A stretch of DNA of 64,000 nucleotides from Pseudomonas sp. LBUM920 (GTDB lineage: Bacteria > Pseudomonadota > Gammaproteobacteria > Pseudomonadales > Pseudomonadaceae). The stretch spans positions 5,995,501 to 6,059,500 of the forward strand of contig NZ_CP027762.1 of assembly GCF_003852315.1 (NCBI RefSeq), written 5' to 3'. Below the pieces are notes generated by a model. That model had not been told where the DNA came from, ran no database searches, and saw nothing but the letters and a program-made list of their open reading frames with translations. The position numbers and the translations under genes were made by a program. Each line of letters begins with the position of its first letter. The first letter of the stretch is position 1. This document shows positions 1-8,140 of the stretch, piece by piece.

Positions 1-86
1 TAGCAGCAGCTGGAAATGCGCGGGATAGAGGGCATACGCCCAGCGCCGCATGGGCAGTGGCGTCACAGGGTTGGCGTGTCGCAAAT

Positions 87-173
87 GTGGGAGGGGGCTT
101 GCCCCCGATAGCGGCGGATCAGCTCGCACCCAGGCAGGCTGACACACCGCAATCGGGGCAAGCCCCCTCCCAC
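87..173. repeat. REP pair, class A, canonical
   Basis: REP pair of the first traX-tail unit. One G is missing in the right arm compared with the other two units. Confidence 0.85.
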
Positions 174-288
174 AGGGGTTAGGCGATGATCTGGCGCACG
201 AGTAGCAGCAGCAGGAAATGCGCGGGATAGAGTGCATACGCCCAGCGCCGCATGGGCGGTGGCGTCATAGGGTTGGCGTGTCGCAAAT

Positions 289-376
289 GTGGGAGGGGGC
301 TTGCCCCCGATAGCGGCGGATCAGCTTGCACCCAGGCAGGCTGACACACCGCAATCGGGGGCAAGCCCCCTCCCAC
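289..376. repeat. REP pair, class A, canonical
   Basis: REP pair of the second traX-tail unit. Confidence 0.85.
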
Positions 377-503
377 AGGGGTTAGGCGATGATCTGGCGC
401 ACGAGTAGCAGCAGCAGAAAATGCACGGGATAGAGGGCATACGCCCAGCGCCGCATGGGCGGTGGCGTCACAGGGTTGGCGTGTCGCAATAAGAGGATCA
501 AAT

Positions 504-591
504 GTGGGAGGGGGCTTGCCCCCGATAGCGGCGGATCAGCTTACACCTAGGCTGGCTGACACACCGCAATCGGGGGCAAGCCCCCTCCCAC
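504..591. repeat. REP pair, class A, canonical
   Basis: REP pair of the third unit, directly downstream of the intact traX-like gene. Confidence 0.85.
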
Positions 592-596
592 AGGGG

Positions 597-1346
597 TTAG
601 GCGATGATCTGGCGCACGAGTAGCAGCAGCAGAAAATGCACGGGATAGAGTGCATACGCCCAGCGCCGCATGGCGGGCGGCGAGACGTTTTGGGCATGTC
701 GCAATAAGACCACGCCAGCCAAAGGCGCGATCAGGCAGGCGGCCAACCCGGCCAGTGCCACGGTTGAGCCGCTGTTGAGCAAAATCTGCCATTGATTCGC
801 CGCCACGCAGACCAACCCCGGCAACACACCGAAATACCATGGCCGACTGAACACCAGCAGCATCGCCAGCGGCAGCAATACACCGAAAATCCCGAACATC
901 AGTTGAGTGGAAAACACCACGCCCAGCACGAGGGCGATCAGCGCCAATCCTCGATCAACAAGCGCCTTCTGCTGCCATCCTCTGGCAACCAGCAGGCCCA
1001 GCGCCAGGGTCGGCAATACGTTCAAGGTATCGGCATCGTCGATAAACAGTCGGTACGGTACTTCACTGATCACACTGAACAGCAGCAGCCAGCCCACGTA
1101 ACGCCATTGGCCCGTTACCGGCGCATCTTTGACCCGGTGCAGGTTCGCCGCAATCGCCAGGCAAAACCAGGGGAATGCCAGGCGCCCCGGCACGTACAGG
1201 CCATCCAGGCTCAAGCCGACATAGCGCAGGTGATCCAGGACCATGCTCAGCAGCGCCAGCCACTTGAGCAGGTCCAGGGCGCCATCGCGCGCCTGCTTGG
1301 CAGGAATCGTTTCAGTACCGTGCATAATTCCCCAGTGACTTTGCAT
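597..1346 (-). CDS. TraX family membrane protein
   Basis: The 249-residue product has the N-terminal signature DLLKWLALLSMVLDHLRY of the TraX family, followed by a string of hydrophobic segments that predict a polytopic inner-membrane protein. TraX of the F plasmid N-acetylates pilin; chromosomal homologues in pseudomonads have no established substrate. A downstream in-frame ATG (MHGTETIP, seven codons in) is an alternative start. The gene is divergent from the threonine aldolase gene, with about 70 bp between them. Its 3' end is the source of the tandem fragments on its downstream side. Family call is good; function is unknown. Confidence 0.8.
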   Translation of the reverse strand: MQSHWGIMHGTETIPAKQARDGALDLLKWLALLSMVLDHLRYVGLSLDGLYVPGRLAFPWFCLAIAANLHRVKDAPVTGQWRYVGWLLLFSVISEVPYRLFIDDADTLNVLPTLALGLLVARGWQQKALVDRGLALIALVLGVVFSTQLMFGIFGVLLPLAMLLVFSRPWYFGVLPGLVCVAANQWQILLNSGSTVALAGLAACLIAPLAGVVLLRHAQNVSPPAMRRWAYALYPVHFLLLLLVRQIIA

Positions 1347-1415
1347 TTACAGTGCGTGCGCCCGCCCAACATTCTTGGTTACAGTGCGCACCAACATCGA
1401 CCACAGGAATGGGCC

Positions 1416-2456
1416 ATGACCGACAAGAGCCAACAATTCGCCAGCGACAACTATTCCGGCATTTGCCCGGAAGCCTGGGCCGCCATGGAACTCGCCAACC
1501 AGGGCCATCAGCGCGCCTACGGCGATGATGAATGGACCCACCGCGCCGCCGACGGTTTCCGCAATCTGTTCGAAACCGACTGCGAAGTATTCTTCGCCTT
1601 CAACGGCACCGCCGCCAACTCCCTGGCGTTGTCCTCGCTGTGCCAGAGCTACCATAGCGTGATTTGCTCGGAAACCGCCCACGTCGAAACCGACGAATGC
1701 GGCGCGCCGGAGTTTTTCTCCAACGGCTCCAAGCTGCTCACCGCCCGCACCGAAAACGGCAAGCTGACCCCCGAGTCGATCCGCGAGATCGCGCTCAAGC
1801 GCCAGGACATCCACTACCCCAAACCACGCGTGGTCACGCTGACCCAAGCCACCGAAGTCGGCAGCGTGTACACCCCGCAAGAAATCCGCGCGATCAGTGC
1901 CACCTGCAAGGAACTGGGCCTGAACCTGCACATGGACGGCGCACGCTTTTCCAACGCCTGCGCGTTCCTCGGCTGCTCCCCGGCCGACCTGACGTGGAAA
2001 GCCGGCGTGGACGTATTGTGCTTCGGCGGCACGAAAAACGGCATGGCGGTGGGTGAAGCCATCCTGTTCTTCAACCACAAGCTGGCCGAAGACTTCGATT
2101 ACCGCTGCAAACAGGCCGGTCAGCTTGCATCAAAGATGCGCTTCCTCTCGGCGCCGTGGGTGGGCCTGCTGGAAAACGACGCCTGGCTCAAACACGCACG
2201 CCACGCCAACCACTGCGCGCAATTGCTGAGCAGCCTGGTGGCGGACATTCCTGGTGTGGAGTTGATGTTCCCGGTGCAAGCCAACGGCGTGTTCCTGCAA
2301 CTCTCGGAAGCGGCCATCGAGGCCTTGACGGCCAAGGGCTGGCGCTTCTACACCTTCATCGGCAAAGGTGGCGCGCGGTTCATGTGTGCCTGGGATACCG
2401 AGGAAGAGCGCGTGCGCGAATTGGCAGCCGATATACGCGAAGTGATGGGCGCCTGA
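1416..2456 (+). CDS. ltaE: Low-specificity L-threonine aldolase
   Basis: A PLP enzyme of 346 residues that cleaves threonine or allo-threonine (and beta-phenylserine-type substrates) to glycine and an aldehyde. The fold-type I landmarks are visible: the MDGARFSNA aspartate that contacts the pyridine nitrogen, and the FGGTKNGM segment carrying the Schiff-base lysine. The open frame extends far upstream, but the ATG at 1416 begins the conserved N-terminus (MTDKSQQFASDNYSGI) and is preceded by a purine-rich ACAGGAA. It lies next to gbcB, as in other pseudomonads, which fits a role in the glycine pool fed by glycine betaine demethylation. Confidence 0.93.
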   Translation: MTDKSQQFASDNYSGICPEAWAAMELANQGHQRAYGDDEWTHRAADGFRNLFETDCEVFFAFNGTAANSLALSSLCQSYHSVICSETAHVETDECGAPEFFSNGSKLLTARTENGKLTPESIREIALKRQDIHYPKPRVVTLTQATEVGSVYTPQEIRAISATCKELGLNLHMDGARFSNACAFLGCSPADLTWKAGVDVLCFGGTKNGMAVGEAILFFNHKLAEDFDYRCKQAGQLASKMRFLSAPWVGLLENDAWLKHARHANHCAQLLSSLVADIPGVELMFPVQANGVFLQLSEAAIEALTAKGWRFYTFIGKGGARFMCAWDTEEERVRELAADIREVMGA

Positions 2457-2475
2457 ATTCACCACTGAACAAAAT

Positions 2476-2561
2476 GTGAGAGGGGCTTGCCCCCGATAGC
2501 AGTTTTTCAGTCAGTGCATCAGTGACTGTTCCACTGCCATCGGGGGCAAGCCCCCTCCCAC
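2476..2561. repeat. REP pair, class A, canonical
   Basis: Sits between the convergent ltaE and gbcB genes. The left arm has lost two G residues (GTGAGAGGGG). Confidence 0.8.
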
Positions 2562-2593
2562 ATTTGACCCTGCCCGCTTGAGGGTTCGGCCTA

Positions 2594-3694
2594 TCAGAAC
2601 TCGATCCGCACATCACCCTTCGGCACACTGCAGCACGACAGGATGTAGCCTTCGGCCTCGTCTTCCTCGGTAATCCCGCCGTTGTGCTCCATCTCGACCT
2701 CCCCGCCCAGCTTCATCACCTTGCAGGTGCCGCAGATGCCCATGCCGCAGGCTTTGGGAATCAGTAAACCAAGCTTGGCCGCAGCGGCGTGGACGGTTTC
2801 GCCCGGCGCCACGCGAATGCTCTTGCCCGACGCAATGAATTCCACCTGATGCAGGTCGGCCAAGTCGATTTCGGGGGCGTCGGCGGCCTGTTCGGCTTGC
2901 TCCACCGCGTCGGCACGCGCTTCCGGCGGCGTCGCGCCGAAGGACTCTTCGTGGTAGCGCGTCATGTCAAAGCCCGCCACTTCCAGCAGACGCTTCACCG
3001 CGTTCATGTACGGCGTAGGGCCGCAGCAGAACACTTCGCGCTCGAGGAAGTCCGGCACCATCAGTTCGAGCATCTTGTGGTTCAGGTAGCCGCGATAACC
3101 GGCCCAGGGCTCGCCGAGGCCGTGTTTTTCACAGATCAGGTGCAGGCTGAAGTTGTCGATTCGCGATGCCATGTGTTCCAGCTCGCGGTGGTAAATGATG
3201 TCTTTGGGCGAGCGCGCGCTGTGGATAAACGTCATGTCGACATTGGCGTTGGTGTCGTAATACCAACGCGCCATGGACATCACCGGCGTGATGCCGACGC
3301 CGCCGCTCAGATACAGCACTTTCGGGTTGCTGAAATCGATGGCATTGAACAGCCCCACCGGCCCGTGCACCGCCAGCTCCTGGCCTTCGTGCAGCGTGTC
3401 GTGCAGCCAGTTGGAGACTTTGCCGCCCGGCACGCGCTTGATCGTCACCGAAAAGCTGTACGGCACCGACGGTGAACTGGAGATGGTGTAGGAGCGCATG
3501 ATCGGCTGGCCGTCGATTTCCAGCTCCAGGGTGACGAACTGCCCCGGCTTGAAAAAGAACAGGATCGGCTGGTCGGCCATAAAGCAGAAGGTGCGCACGT
3601 CCCAGGTTTCCTGGATGACTTTGACGCAACGGACAATGTGCCGACCATTGGCCCAGGTCTGGGTGGTGACCGGATTCAGGAAGCTGTTGGACAT
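2594..3694 (-). CDS. gbcB: Glycine betaine monooxygenase reductase subunit
   Basis: The 366-residue reductase passes electrons from NAD(P)H to the GbcA oxygenase. Domains in order: a ferredoxin-NADP reductase-like FAD domain with RSYTISSSPS, a nucleotide-binding domain with GGVGITPVMSM and CCGPTPYM, and a C-terminal plant-type 2Fe-2S domain with CGMGICGTC and a distal cysteine near the end. Start is the ATG at 3694 (MSNSFLNPVTTQTW). It is divergent from gbcA across about 280 bp, so the two subunits are probably switched on from one shared control region; GbdR is the known activator in P. aeruginosa. Confidence 0.93.
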   Translation of the reverse strand: MSNSFLNPVTTQTWANGRHIVRCVKVIQETWDVRTFCFMADQPILFFFKPGQFVTLELEIDGQPIMRSYTISSSPSVPYSFSVTIKRVPGGKVSNWLHDTLHEGQELAVHGPVGLFNAIDFSNPKVLYLSGGVGITPVMSMARWYYDTNANVDMTFIHSARSPKDIIYHRELEHMASRIDNFSLHLICEKHGLGEPWAGYRGYLNHKMLELMVPDFLEREVFCCGPTPYMNAVKRLLEVAGFDMTRYHEESFGATPPEARADAVEQAEQAADAPEIDLADLHQVEFIASGKSIRVAPGETVHAAAAKLGLLIPKACGMGICGTCKVMKLGGEVEMEHNGGITEEDEAEGYILSCCSVPKGDVRIEF

Positions 3695-3977
3695 GCTGTT
3701 CTCCGCAGCCGTATATCGGCCTGATGGTGGCGATTCTGCGTAACGCGAGAAGCGTCCATTTACCTATCTGCGACATTCACATACTTATCGCGACCAGCCC
3801 CCATACCACGGGGGTTGCGCGTCGGGATCAGAGTGGGCCATGTCGCTAATGGACAAGGTTCTGGCCTTTGCCGGGCCCACACTCGCTCCCAACACAGACG
3901 CTTTCTTTACGCCTTGCTGCAAAACCTGATTAGCCACTTTTCGCCGGCCACACAGAATGGCCCTGAGGACACACACG
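3695..3977. promoter_or_regulatory. Divergent gbcB-gbcA control region
   Basis: These 283 bp separate the divergent oxygenase and reductase genes and must hold both promoters. The stretch around 3788-3810 reads TATCGCGACCAGCCCCC, which resembles the GATACGACCATCCC repeat found in front of choX. This may be an activator (GbdR) site, but the match is by eye only. No clear -10/-35 pair was assigned. Confidence 0.5.
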
Positions 3978-5273
3978 ATGGACGTCACCGCAACCTTAAG
4001 CTTGGGCGATCCGCTGGAACCCGCACGCAAGGCCACCGCGCAAATGCTGCAAGAGCGCGAGCGCACTTTTTCGCTGCCGCAGCCGTTTTACTCTGACGAG
4101 CGGCTGTTTGATATCGACATGCAGGAGATCTTCCAGAAAGAGTGGTTGATCGCCGGCATGACCTGCGAGATTCCCACCAAGGGCAACTACCTGACCCTGC
4201 AAGTGGGCAAGAACCCGATCATCGTGATCCGTGGCGCCGAGGGCGTGGTGCATGCCTTTCACAACGTGTGCCGTCACCGTGGCTCACGCCTGTGCACCAG
4301 CGACAAGGGCAAGGTCGCCAAACTCGTCTGCCACTACCACCAGTGGACCTACGAGCTGGACGGCCGCCTGCTGTTCGCCGGCACCGAGATGGGCGCCGAC
4401 TTCGACATGAAGCAGTACGGCTTGAAACCCGTGAACGTGAAGACCGCCGGCGGCTACATCTTCATCAGCCTGGCCGAGAACCCGCCGGCCATCGACGACT
4501 TCCTGTCGACACTGAACCACTACATGGAACCCTACGACATGGAAAACACCAAGGTGGCGATCCAGACCACCTTGTTCGAAAAAGCCAACTGGAAGCTGGT
4601 GCTGGAAAACAACCGCGAGTGCTACCACTGCAACGCCTCGCACCCGGAACTGTTGAAAACCCTGCTGGAGTGGGACGACGTCACCGACCCGCGCGCCGAC
4701 CAGGCCTTCAAGGACCACGTCGCCGCTTCCGCCGCCGCGTGGGATGCCGAGAAGATCCCTTACGCCCACGCCAGCTTCGGCCTGCGTAACCGCATCGTGC
4801 GCATGCCACTGCTCAAAGGCACGGTGTCGATGACCCTGGACGGCAAACAAGGCTGCAACAAGCTGATGGGCCGCATCAAGAACCCGGACCTGGGCTCGAT
4901 GCGCATCCTGCACCTGCCGCACTCGTGGAACCACTGCATGGGCGATCACATCATCGTGTTCACCGTGTGGCCGATCAGCGCCCAGGAAACCATGGTTACC
5001 ACCAAGTGGATCGTGCACAAGGACGCCGTCGAAGGCGTGGACTACGACGTGGAGCGCATGCGCAAAGTGTGGGACGCCACCAACGACCAGGACCGTCGCC
5101 TGGCCGAAGAAAACCAGCGCGGGATCAACTCCACCGCCTATCAGCCAGGGCCTTACTCCAAGACGTATGAGTTTGGTGTGGTGAATTTTGTGGATTGGTA
5201 CAGCGAGCGTTTGCTGAGCAACCTGGGCGCTGCGCCTGCGCCGTATCTCAAGGGCGTGGCCGTACACGAGTAA
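3978..5273 (+). CDS. gbcA: Glycine betaine monooxygenase oxygenase subunit (Rieske)
   Basis: This 431-residue Rieske non-heme iron oxygenase removes one methyl group of glycine betaine as formaldehyde, giving dimethylglycine. The Rieske cluster ligands are C98-x-H100 (CRHRGS) and C118-x2-H121 (CHYHQW); the mononuclear iron histidines are in NNRECYHCNASHPE (H217 and H222). The start at 3978 (MDVTATLSLGDPLEP) is preferred over an in-frame ATG at 3957 because TGAGGA lies 8 nt upstream of it. Downstream is a REP pair and then the DnaA-box array. It is expected to respond to GbdR. Confidence 0.94.
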   Translation: MDVTATLSLGDPLEPARKATAQMLQERERTFSLPQPFYSDERLFDIDMQEIFQKEWLIAGMTCEIPTKGNYLTLQVGKNPIIVIRGAEGVVHAFHNVCRHRGSRLCTSDKGKVAKLVCHYHQWTYELDGRLLFAGTEMGADFDMKQYGLKPVNVKTAGGYIFISLAENPPAIDDFLSTLNHYMEPYDMENTKVAIQTTLFEKANWKLVLENNRECYHCNASHPELLKTLLEWDDVTDPRADQAFKDHVAASAAAWDAEKIPYAHASFGLRNRIVRMPLLKGTVSMTLDGKQGCNKLMGRIKNPDLGSMRILHLPHSWNHCMGDHIIVFTVWPISAQETMVTTKWIVHKDAVEGVDYDVERMRKVWDATNDQDRRLAEENQRGINSTAYQPGPYSKTYEFGVVNFVDWYSERLLSNLGAAPAPYLKGVAVHE

Positions 5274-5295
5274 CTGACACGCGACCGATCAAAAT

Positions 5296-5383
5296 GTGGG
5301 AGCGGGCTTGCCCGCGAATGCGGCGGATCAGCCAGCACATCTGGCGACTGACACACTGCTTTCGCGAGCACGCCCGCTCCCAC
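5296..5383. repeat. REP pair, class B, canonical
   Basis: Directly downstream of gbcA. The left arm carries the CCCGCGAA variant. Confidence 0.8.
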
Positions 5384-5409
5384 ATTAGGTTTGCGCTCTG
5401 TTCAAAAGT

Positions 5410-6016
5410 TGATCAACTGCCTTGCAACCCTTTACAGCCCTGCCCTCCAGCCTTCGCCCAACAACTTATCCACAAAGCCACCCACAGCAATTGTGGGCAA
5501 GTGCTCCTTCCCCTTTGAATTAAATGAAGAAAATCCGTGACTTATTCAAGTCTCGCAGTTTTCACATCACCTGATCATTTATTAACCAAACCTCTGAAAG
5601 CCTCTAATTACGTGGCCTGTAGAAGTACGCAAACACCTTATCCACAGAAGCACCAACAGACTTTGGGGGCAACTTTGTCAATGCTGTGGAAAACCGCGTC
5701 AAAGCTTCACAATTCAGGCGATTCAGGGGTTTTCGTCGGCAAACCAGACGAATTGATCATATTTTGAACAACCCACTGAAGGCCTTTGTTTATAAGGCCT
5801 GTAGCCGATAGCGAACATCTTATCCACAGAAGCGCCAACAGACTTTGGGGGCAAGTCTGTCTCGGGCGATGCCCACGCTTGTGGAAAAACCCAAGCAAAA
5901 ACCGTCGGTTAGGCTGGTTGTTTTTCGTACAGCGGGCTGCAGGGCTTGATATACAGGGGGTGTGGACAGCCGCGAACAGGTTATCCACAGGTGGATCAAC
6001 AGGGATTGTGGGTAAG
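5410..6016. other. Iteron-like array of DnaA boxes
   Basis: A gene-free, relatively AT-rich stretch with four copies of a 36-bp unit at 5466-5501, 5638-5673, 5820-5855 and 5981-6016. Every unit reads TTATCCACA, 8 variable bases, MACAG, 3 variable bases, then TTGKGGGYAAS. TTATCCACA is the perfect DnaA box. Two further boxes of the TTWTNCACA type (TTTTCCACA) lie on the minus strand at 5685-5693 and 5880-5888. Units 2 and 3 belong to a diverged 182-bp tandem duplication that starts at TGATCAT (5572 and 5754), each 66 bp before its box. No convincing ORF is present. A replication-control role (DnaA titration or reactivation) is inference. Confidence 0.75.
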
Positions 6017-6030
6017 CCCACTAATCAAAT

Positions 6031-6116
6031 GTGGGAGCCGGGCTTGCCCGCGATGCAGGCACCTCGGTTTATCAGTTAGACCGACGTGAGGCTATCGCAG
6101 GCAAGCCAGCTCCCAC
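6031..6116. repeat. REP pair, mixed class B/C, canonical
   Basis: Between the DnaA-box array and etfB. Left arm GTGGGAGCCGGGCTTGCCCG, right arm class C. Confidence 0.8.
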
Positions 6117-6138
6117 ACAAACCAGCTCCGACAGAAAA

Positions 6139-6909
6139 TCACCGCACCACGCCTTCTTCAATGAGCAGCTTGAGAATGGCCTCGGCACCCGCCTCGGGGC
6201 TCAGACCCTTGAGCACTTGCCCACCGCCGCCGCTGGCCTTGGCCGTGGCAGCCTTCATACGGTCGGCGCCGCTCTTGGCCTTGATCACCTTGAGGCGCTT
6301 GGGCCGAGGCTTGGCCGGCTGCAGCACCGCACCTGTGAATAACTCGTCCTGCTCGATCTCGACTTCATGGGCGGCCAATGCGCCGCGCTGCCCAGGGCCG
6401 TAGGCGCTTTGCCGTGGCTTGGGCGCGGCGTTATCCACCGTGGCCAGAAACGGCAGGCGCACTTTCAAGCGCCGCCGCTGCCCACGCGGCAAGGCTTGCA
6501 GCACGTGGGCGATGCCGCCGTCGATGGACTCCACCTGCGCCAGCCCGACAATCAGCGGCCAGCCCAGTTGCTCGGCCAGCAGAAACGGCAACATGCCCGA
6601 GCCCTCGCCGGTTTCCGCCTGGCTGCCGGTGAGCACCACCTGGGCACCGGCATCGCGCAGGTAATCGCTGAGGGCCGGCAAGGCGTCAGCGCCGGCCGGC
6701 TGCTCAAGCACGTGCAATTGCGCCAAACCCATGCCCAGGTAACTGCGCAACGTCGGCTCGTGAATGTTGCCGGCGTGCAGCACCTGCAACTTATCCCCCG
6801 CCATTTGCAGGCCCAACTCGACGGCGCGGGCATCCTGCTCCGCGCGGCGTGGCCGGCCGGAAGTGGGGTGGGCGCCGATGGATACCAAGCTGATTACAGG
6901 CGTTGTCAT
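6139..6909 (-). CDS. etfB: Electron transfer flavoprotein beta subunit
   Basis: A 256-residue EtfB-type protein, partner of the adjacent EtfA. In pseudomonads this pair accepts electrons from dimethylglycine dehydrogenase. The central motif VLTGSQAETGEGSGMLPFLLAE corresponds to the conserved nucleotide-binding region of EtfB; the lysine-rich tail is followed by a short helix. Three in-frame ATGs exist at 6930, 6915 and 6909; AAGGA lies 7 nt before the last, so MTTPVISLVS is the preferred start. Its frame begins just inside the termination signal region of etfA (stop at 6920-6922), showing translational linkage. Last gene of the dgcA-dgcB-etfA-etfB run. Confidence 0.88.
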   Translation of the reverse strand: MTTPVISLVSIGAHPTSGRPRRAEQDARAVELGLQMAGDKLQVLHAGNIHEPTLRSYLGMGLAQLHVLEQPAGADALPALSDYLRDAGAQVVLTGSQAETGEGSGMLPFLLAEQLGWPLIVGLAQVESIDGGIAHVLQALPRGQRRRLKVRLPFLATVDNAAPKPRQSAYGPGQRGALAAHEVEIEQDELFTGAVLQPAKPRPKRLKVIKAKSGADRMKAATAKASGGGGQVLKGLSPEAGAEAILKLLIEEGVVR

Positions 6910-6919
6910 GGTCATGTCC

Positions 6920-8140
6920 TTAAGCCGCATCGCGCTTGGCGCCGTTACGGTAGGCCTCGACCGCAGCGATCAAGGCTTGCAGAATCGCGGCGCTCTCGCC
7001 GATCACCGACAGGTCGGCACGCTTGATCATGTCGCAGCCGGGGTCGAGGTTGATTGCCACCACCTTGTCGCAGGCGCCAATGCCTTGCAGGTGCTGGATC
7101 GCCCCGGAAATGCCCACGGCCACGTAAACCCGCGCCGTGACCCAGGTGCCACTGGCGCCGACCTGGCGATCACGCGCCATAAAGCCATCGTCCACCGCCA
7201 CCCGCGAGGCGCCTTCGGTGGCGCCCAGCGCCGCGGCGGTCCGGTGGAACAGTGCCCAGTCCTTCACGCCATTGCCGCCGGAGAAAATAAACTCCGCTTC
7301 GGCCATGGGAATCGCGCCGGGGTCCACCGCCACCGCGCCGAGGTCTTCGATACGCGGCAAGCTGCGCGCCAAGGGTGTGGATAACTCCACGGGCAACGCT
7401 TCGTGACGTGTTTCGCTGACCGGTTCGGCGCACTCCACGGCCGCCAGGATCAGGCGCGGCAATGGCCGGGCCAGGTCTTCCTGGCCCGCACCCGCGCGGC
7501 CGATGCACTCCTCGCCCTTGATCTGCCAGACCCGCGTGGCCGGGCGTTCCTTGAGGCTCGCGGCAAAGCGCCGCCCCAACTCACCACCGCCGCTGCGGCT
7601 GTCCGGCAGCAGCCAGTGGCGCGGGTTGAACTGGTTATCCACAGCCCGCAGGCCTTGCACGCGTTGCTCCGGTGAATAACCGTCGAATGCGTGACCTTCC
7701 AACACCAGCAGGCGATCAACGCCTGCCGTGGCAAAGGCACTTTCCTTGTGCTCGCCAAACACCACCGCCAGCACGGCGCCGTCGCTGCCGGCGAGTTGCC
7801 GCGCCAAGCCGAGCACGTCGCGGTCGTGGCTGCTCAGGCGGCCGCCGACCATGTCCGGCACCACGCTGATGTAAAACGCCGGCGCTGGCACCTGATGCAA
7901 TGGCAACAGCACCTCCACCGCCGCTTTGCGCTTGGCCGCGCCGCCCTGCTGGGCACCGCTGCGGTCGATACGCTTGATACCGTTAGGGCCGATAAAACCG
8001 ACCCCATGTACGTTCTTGCGGATGACGCCGTTGGGTCCCATCCAGCTGTGTTGCTGCGGCTGCATCGCCGCATGCAGTGGGTGCAGGCGGTTGCGGGCGA
8101 TCCATTCGGCCCGTGGGTCTCGGCGGATAACGTCGCTCAT
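6920..8140 (-). CDS. etfA: Electron transfer flavoprotein alpha subunit
   Basis: The C-terminal FAD domain is clear (GTWVTARVYVAVGISGAIQH, then the AINLDP and ADLSVIGE segments). The protein is 406 residues, about 90 longer than ordinary EtfA; the extra sequence is an N-terminal segment of about 60 residues with the repeated motif MGPNGVIRKNVHG / IGPNGIKRI, typical of the dimethylglycine-associated version. ATG at 8140 shares one base with the dgcB stop (TGATG) and has GGAGG 7 nt upstream. It transfers electrons from DgcAB with EtfB to the quinone pool. Confidence 0.9.
   Translation of the reverse strand: MSDVIRRDPRAEWIARNRLHPLHAAMQPQQHSWMGPNGVIRKNVHGVGFIGPNGIKRIDRSGAQQGGAAKRKAAVEVLLPLHQVPAPAFYISVVPDMVGGRLSSHDRDVLGLARQLAGSDGAVLAVVFGEHKESAFATAGVDRLLVLEGHAFDGYSPEQRVQGLRAVDNQFNPRHWLLPDSRSGGGELGRRFAASLKERPATRVWQIKGEECIGRAGAGQEDLARPLPRLILAAVECAEPVSETRHEALPVELSTPLARSLPRIEDLGAVAVDPGAIPMAEAEFIFSGGNGVKDWALFHRTAAALGATEGASRVAVDDGFMARDRQVGASGTWVTARVYVAVGISGAIQHLQGIGACDKVVAINLDPGCDMIKRADLSVIGESAAILQALIAAVEAYRNGAKRDAA

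Larger units (their letters stand above)
1..596. repeat. Tandem partial copies of traX-like 3' end plus REP pair
   Basis: Three head-to-tail copies precede the intact traX-like gene. Each unit holds roughly the last 90-110 bp of that gene (minus strand, ending in the residues VRQIIA and the same stop) followed by a class A REP pair. Unit starts, marked by the stop codon complement TTAGGCGATGATC, fall at 181 and 384, and the intact gene has the same mark at 599, so the periods are 203 and 215 bp. The 12-bp difference is an insertion after GTCGCAA that keeps a little more of the original gene in the copy nearest to it. The leftmost unit is cut by the window edge, so more copies may lie outside. 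The copies are gene fragments without a start and are not expected to make protein. Confidence 0.9.

Noticed and set aside
87..591. Regularly spaced palindromes at the left edge as a possible CRISPR array
   Set aside because: The spacers are themselves repeated gene fragments and the palindromes are ordinary REP pairs; no cas genes occur.
792..2456. A 554-codon reading of the threonine aldolase gene starting at 792
   Set aside because: The extra 200 codons are antisense to the traX-like gene; the family N-terminus begins at 1416.
7378..7645. TTATCCACA boxes at about 7378 (minus strand) and 7635, and a further one near 17392
   Set aside because: Single boxes inside coding frames, reading as Val-Asp-Asn or similar codons, with none of the repeat structure seen at 5410-6016.
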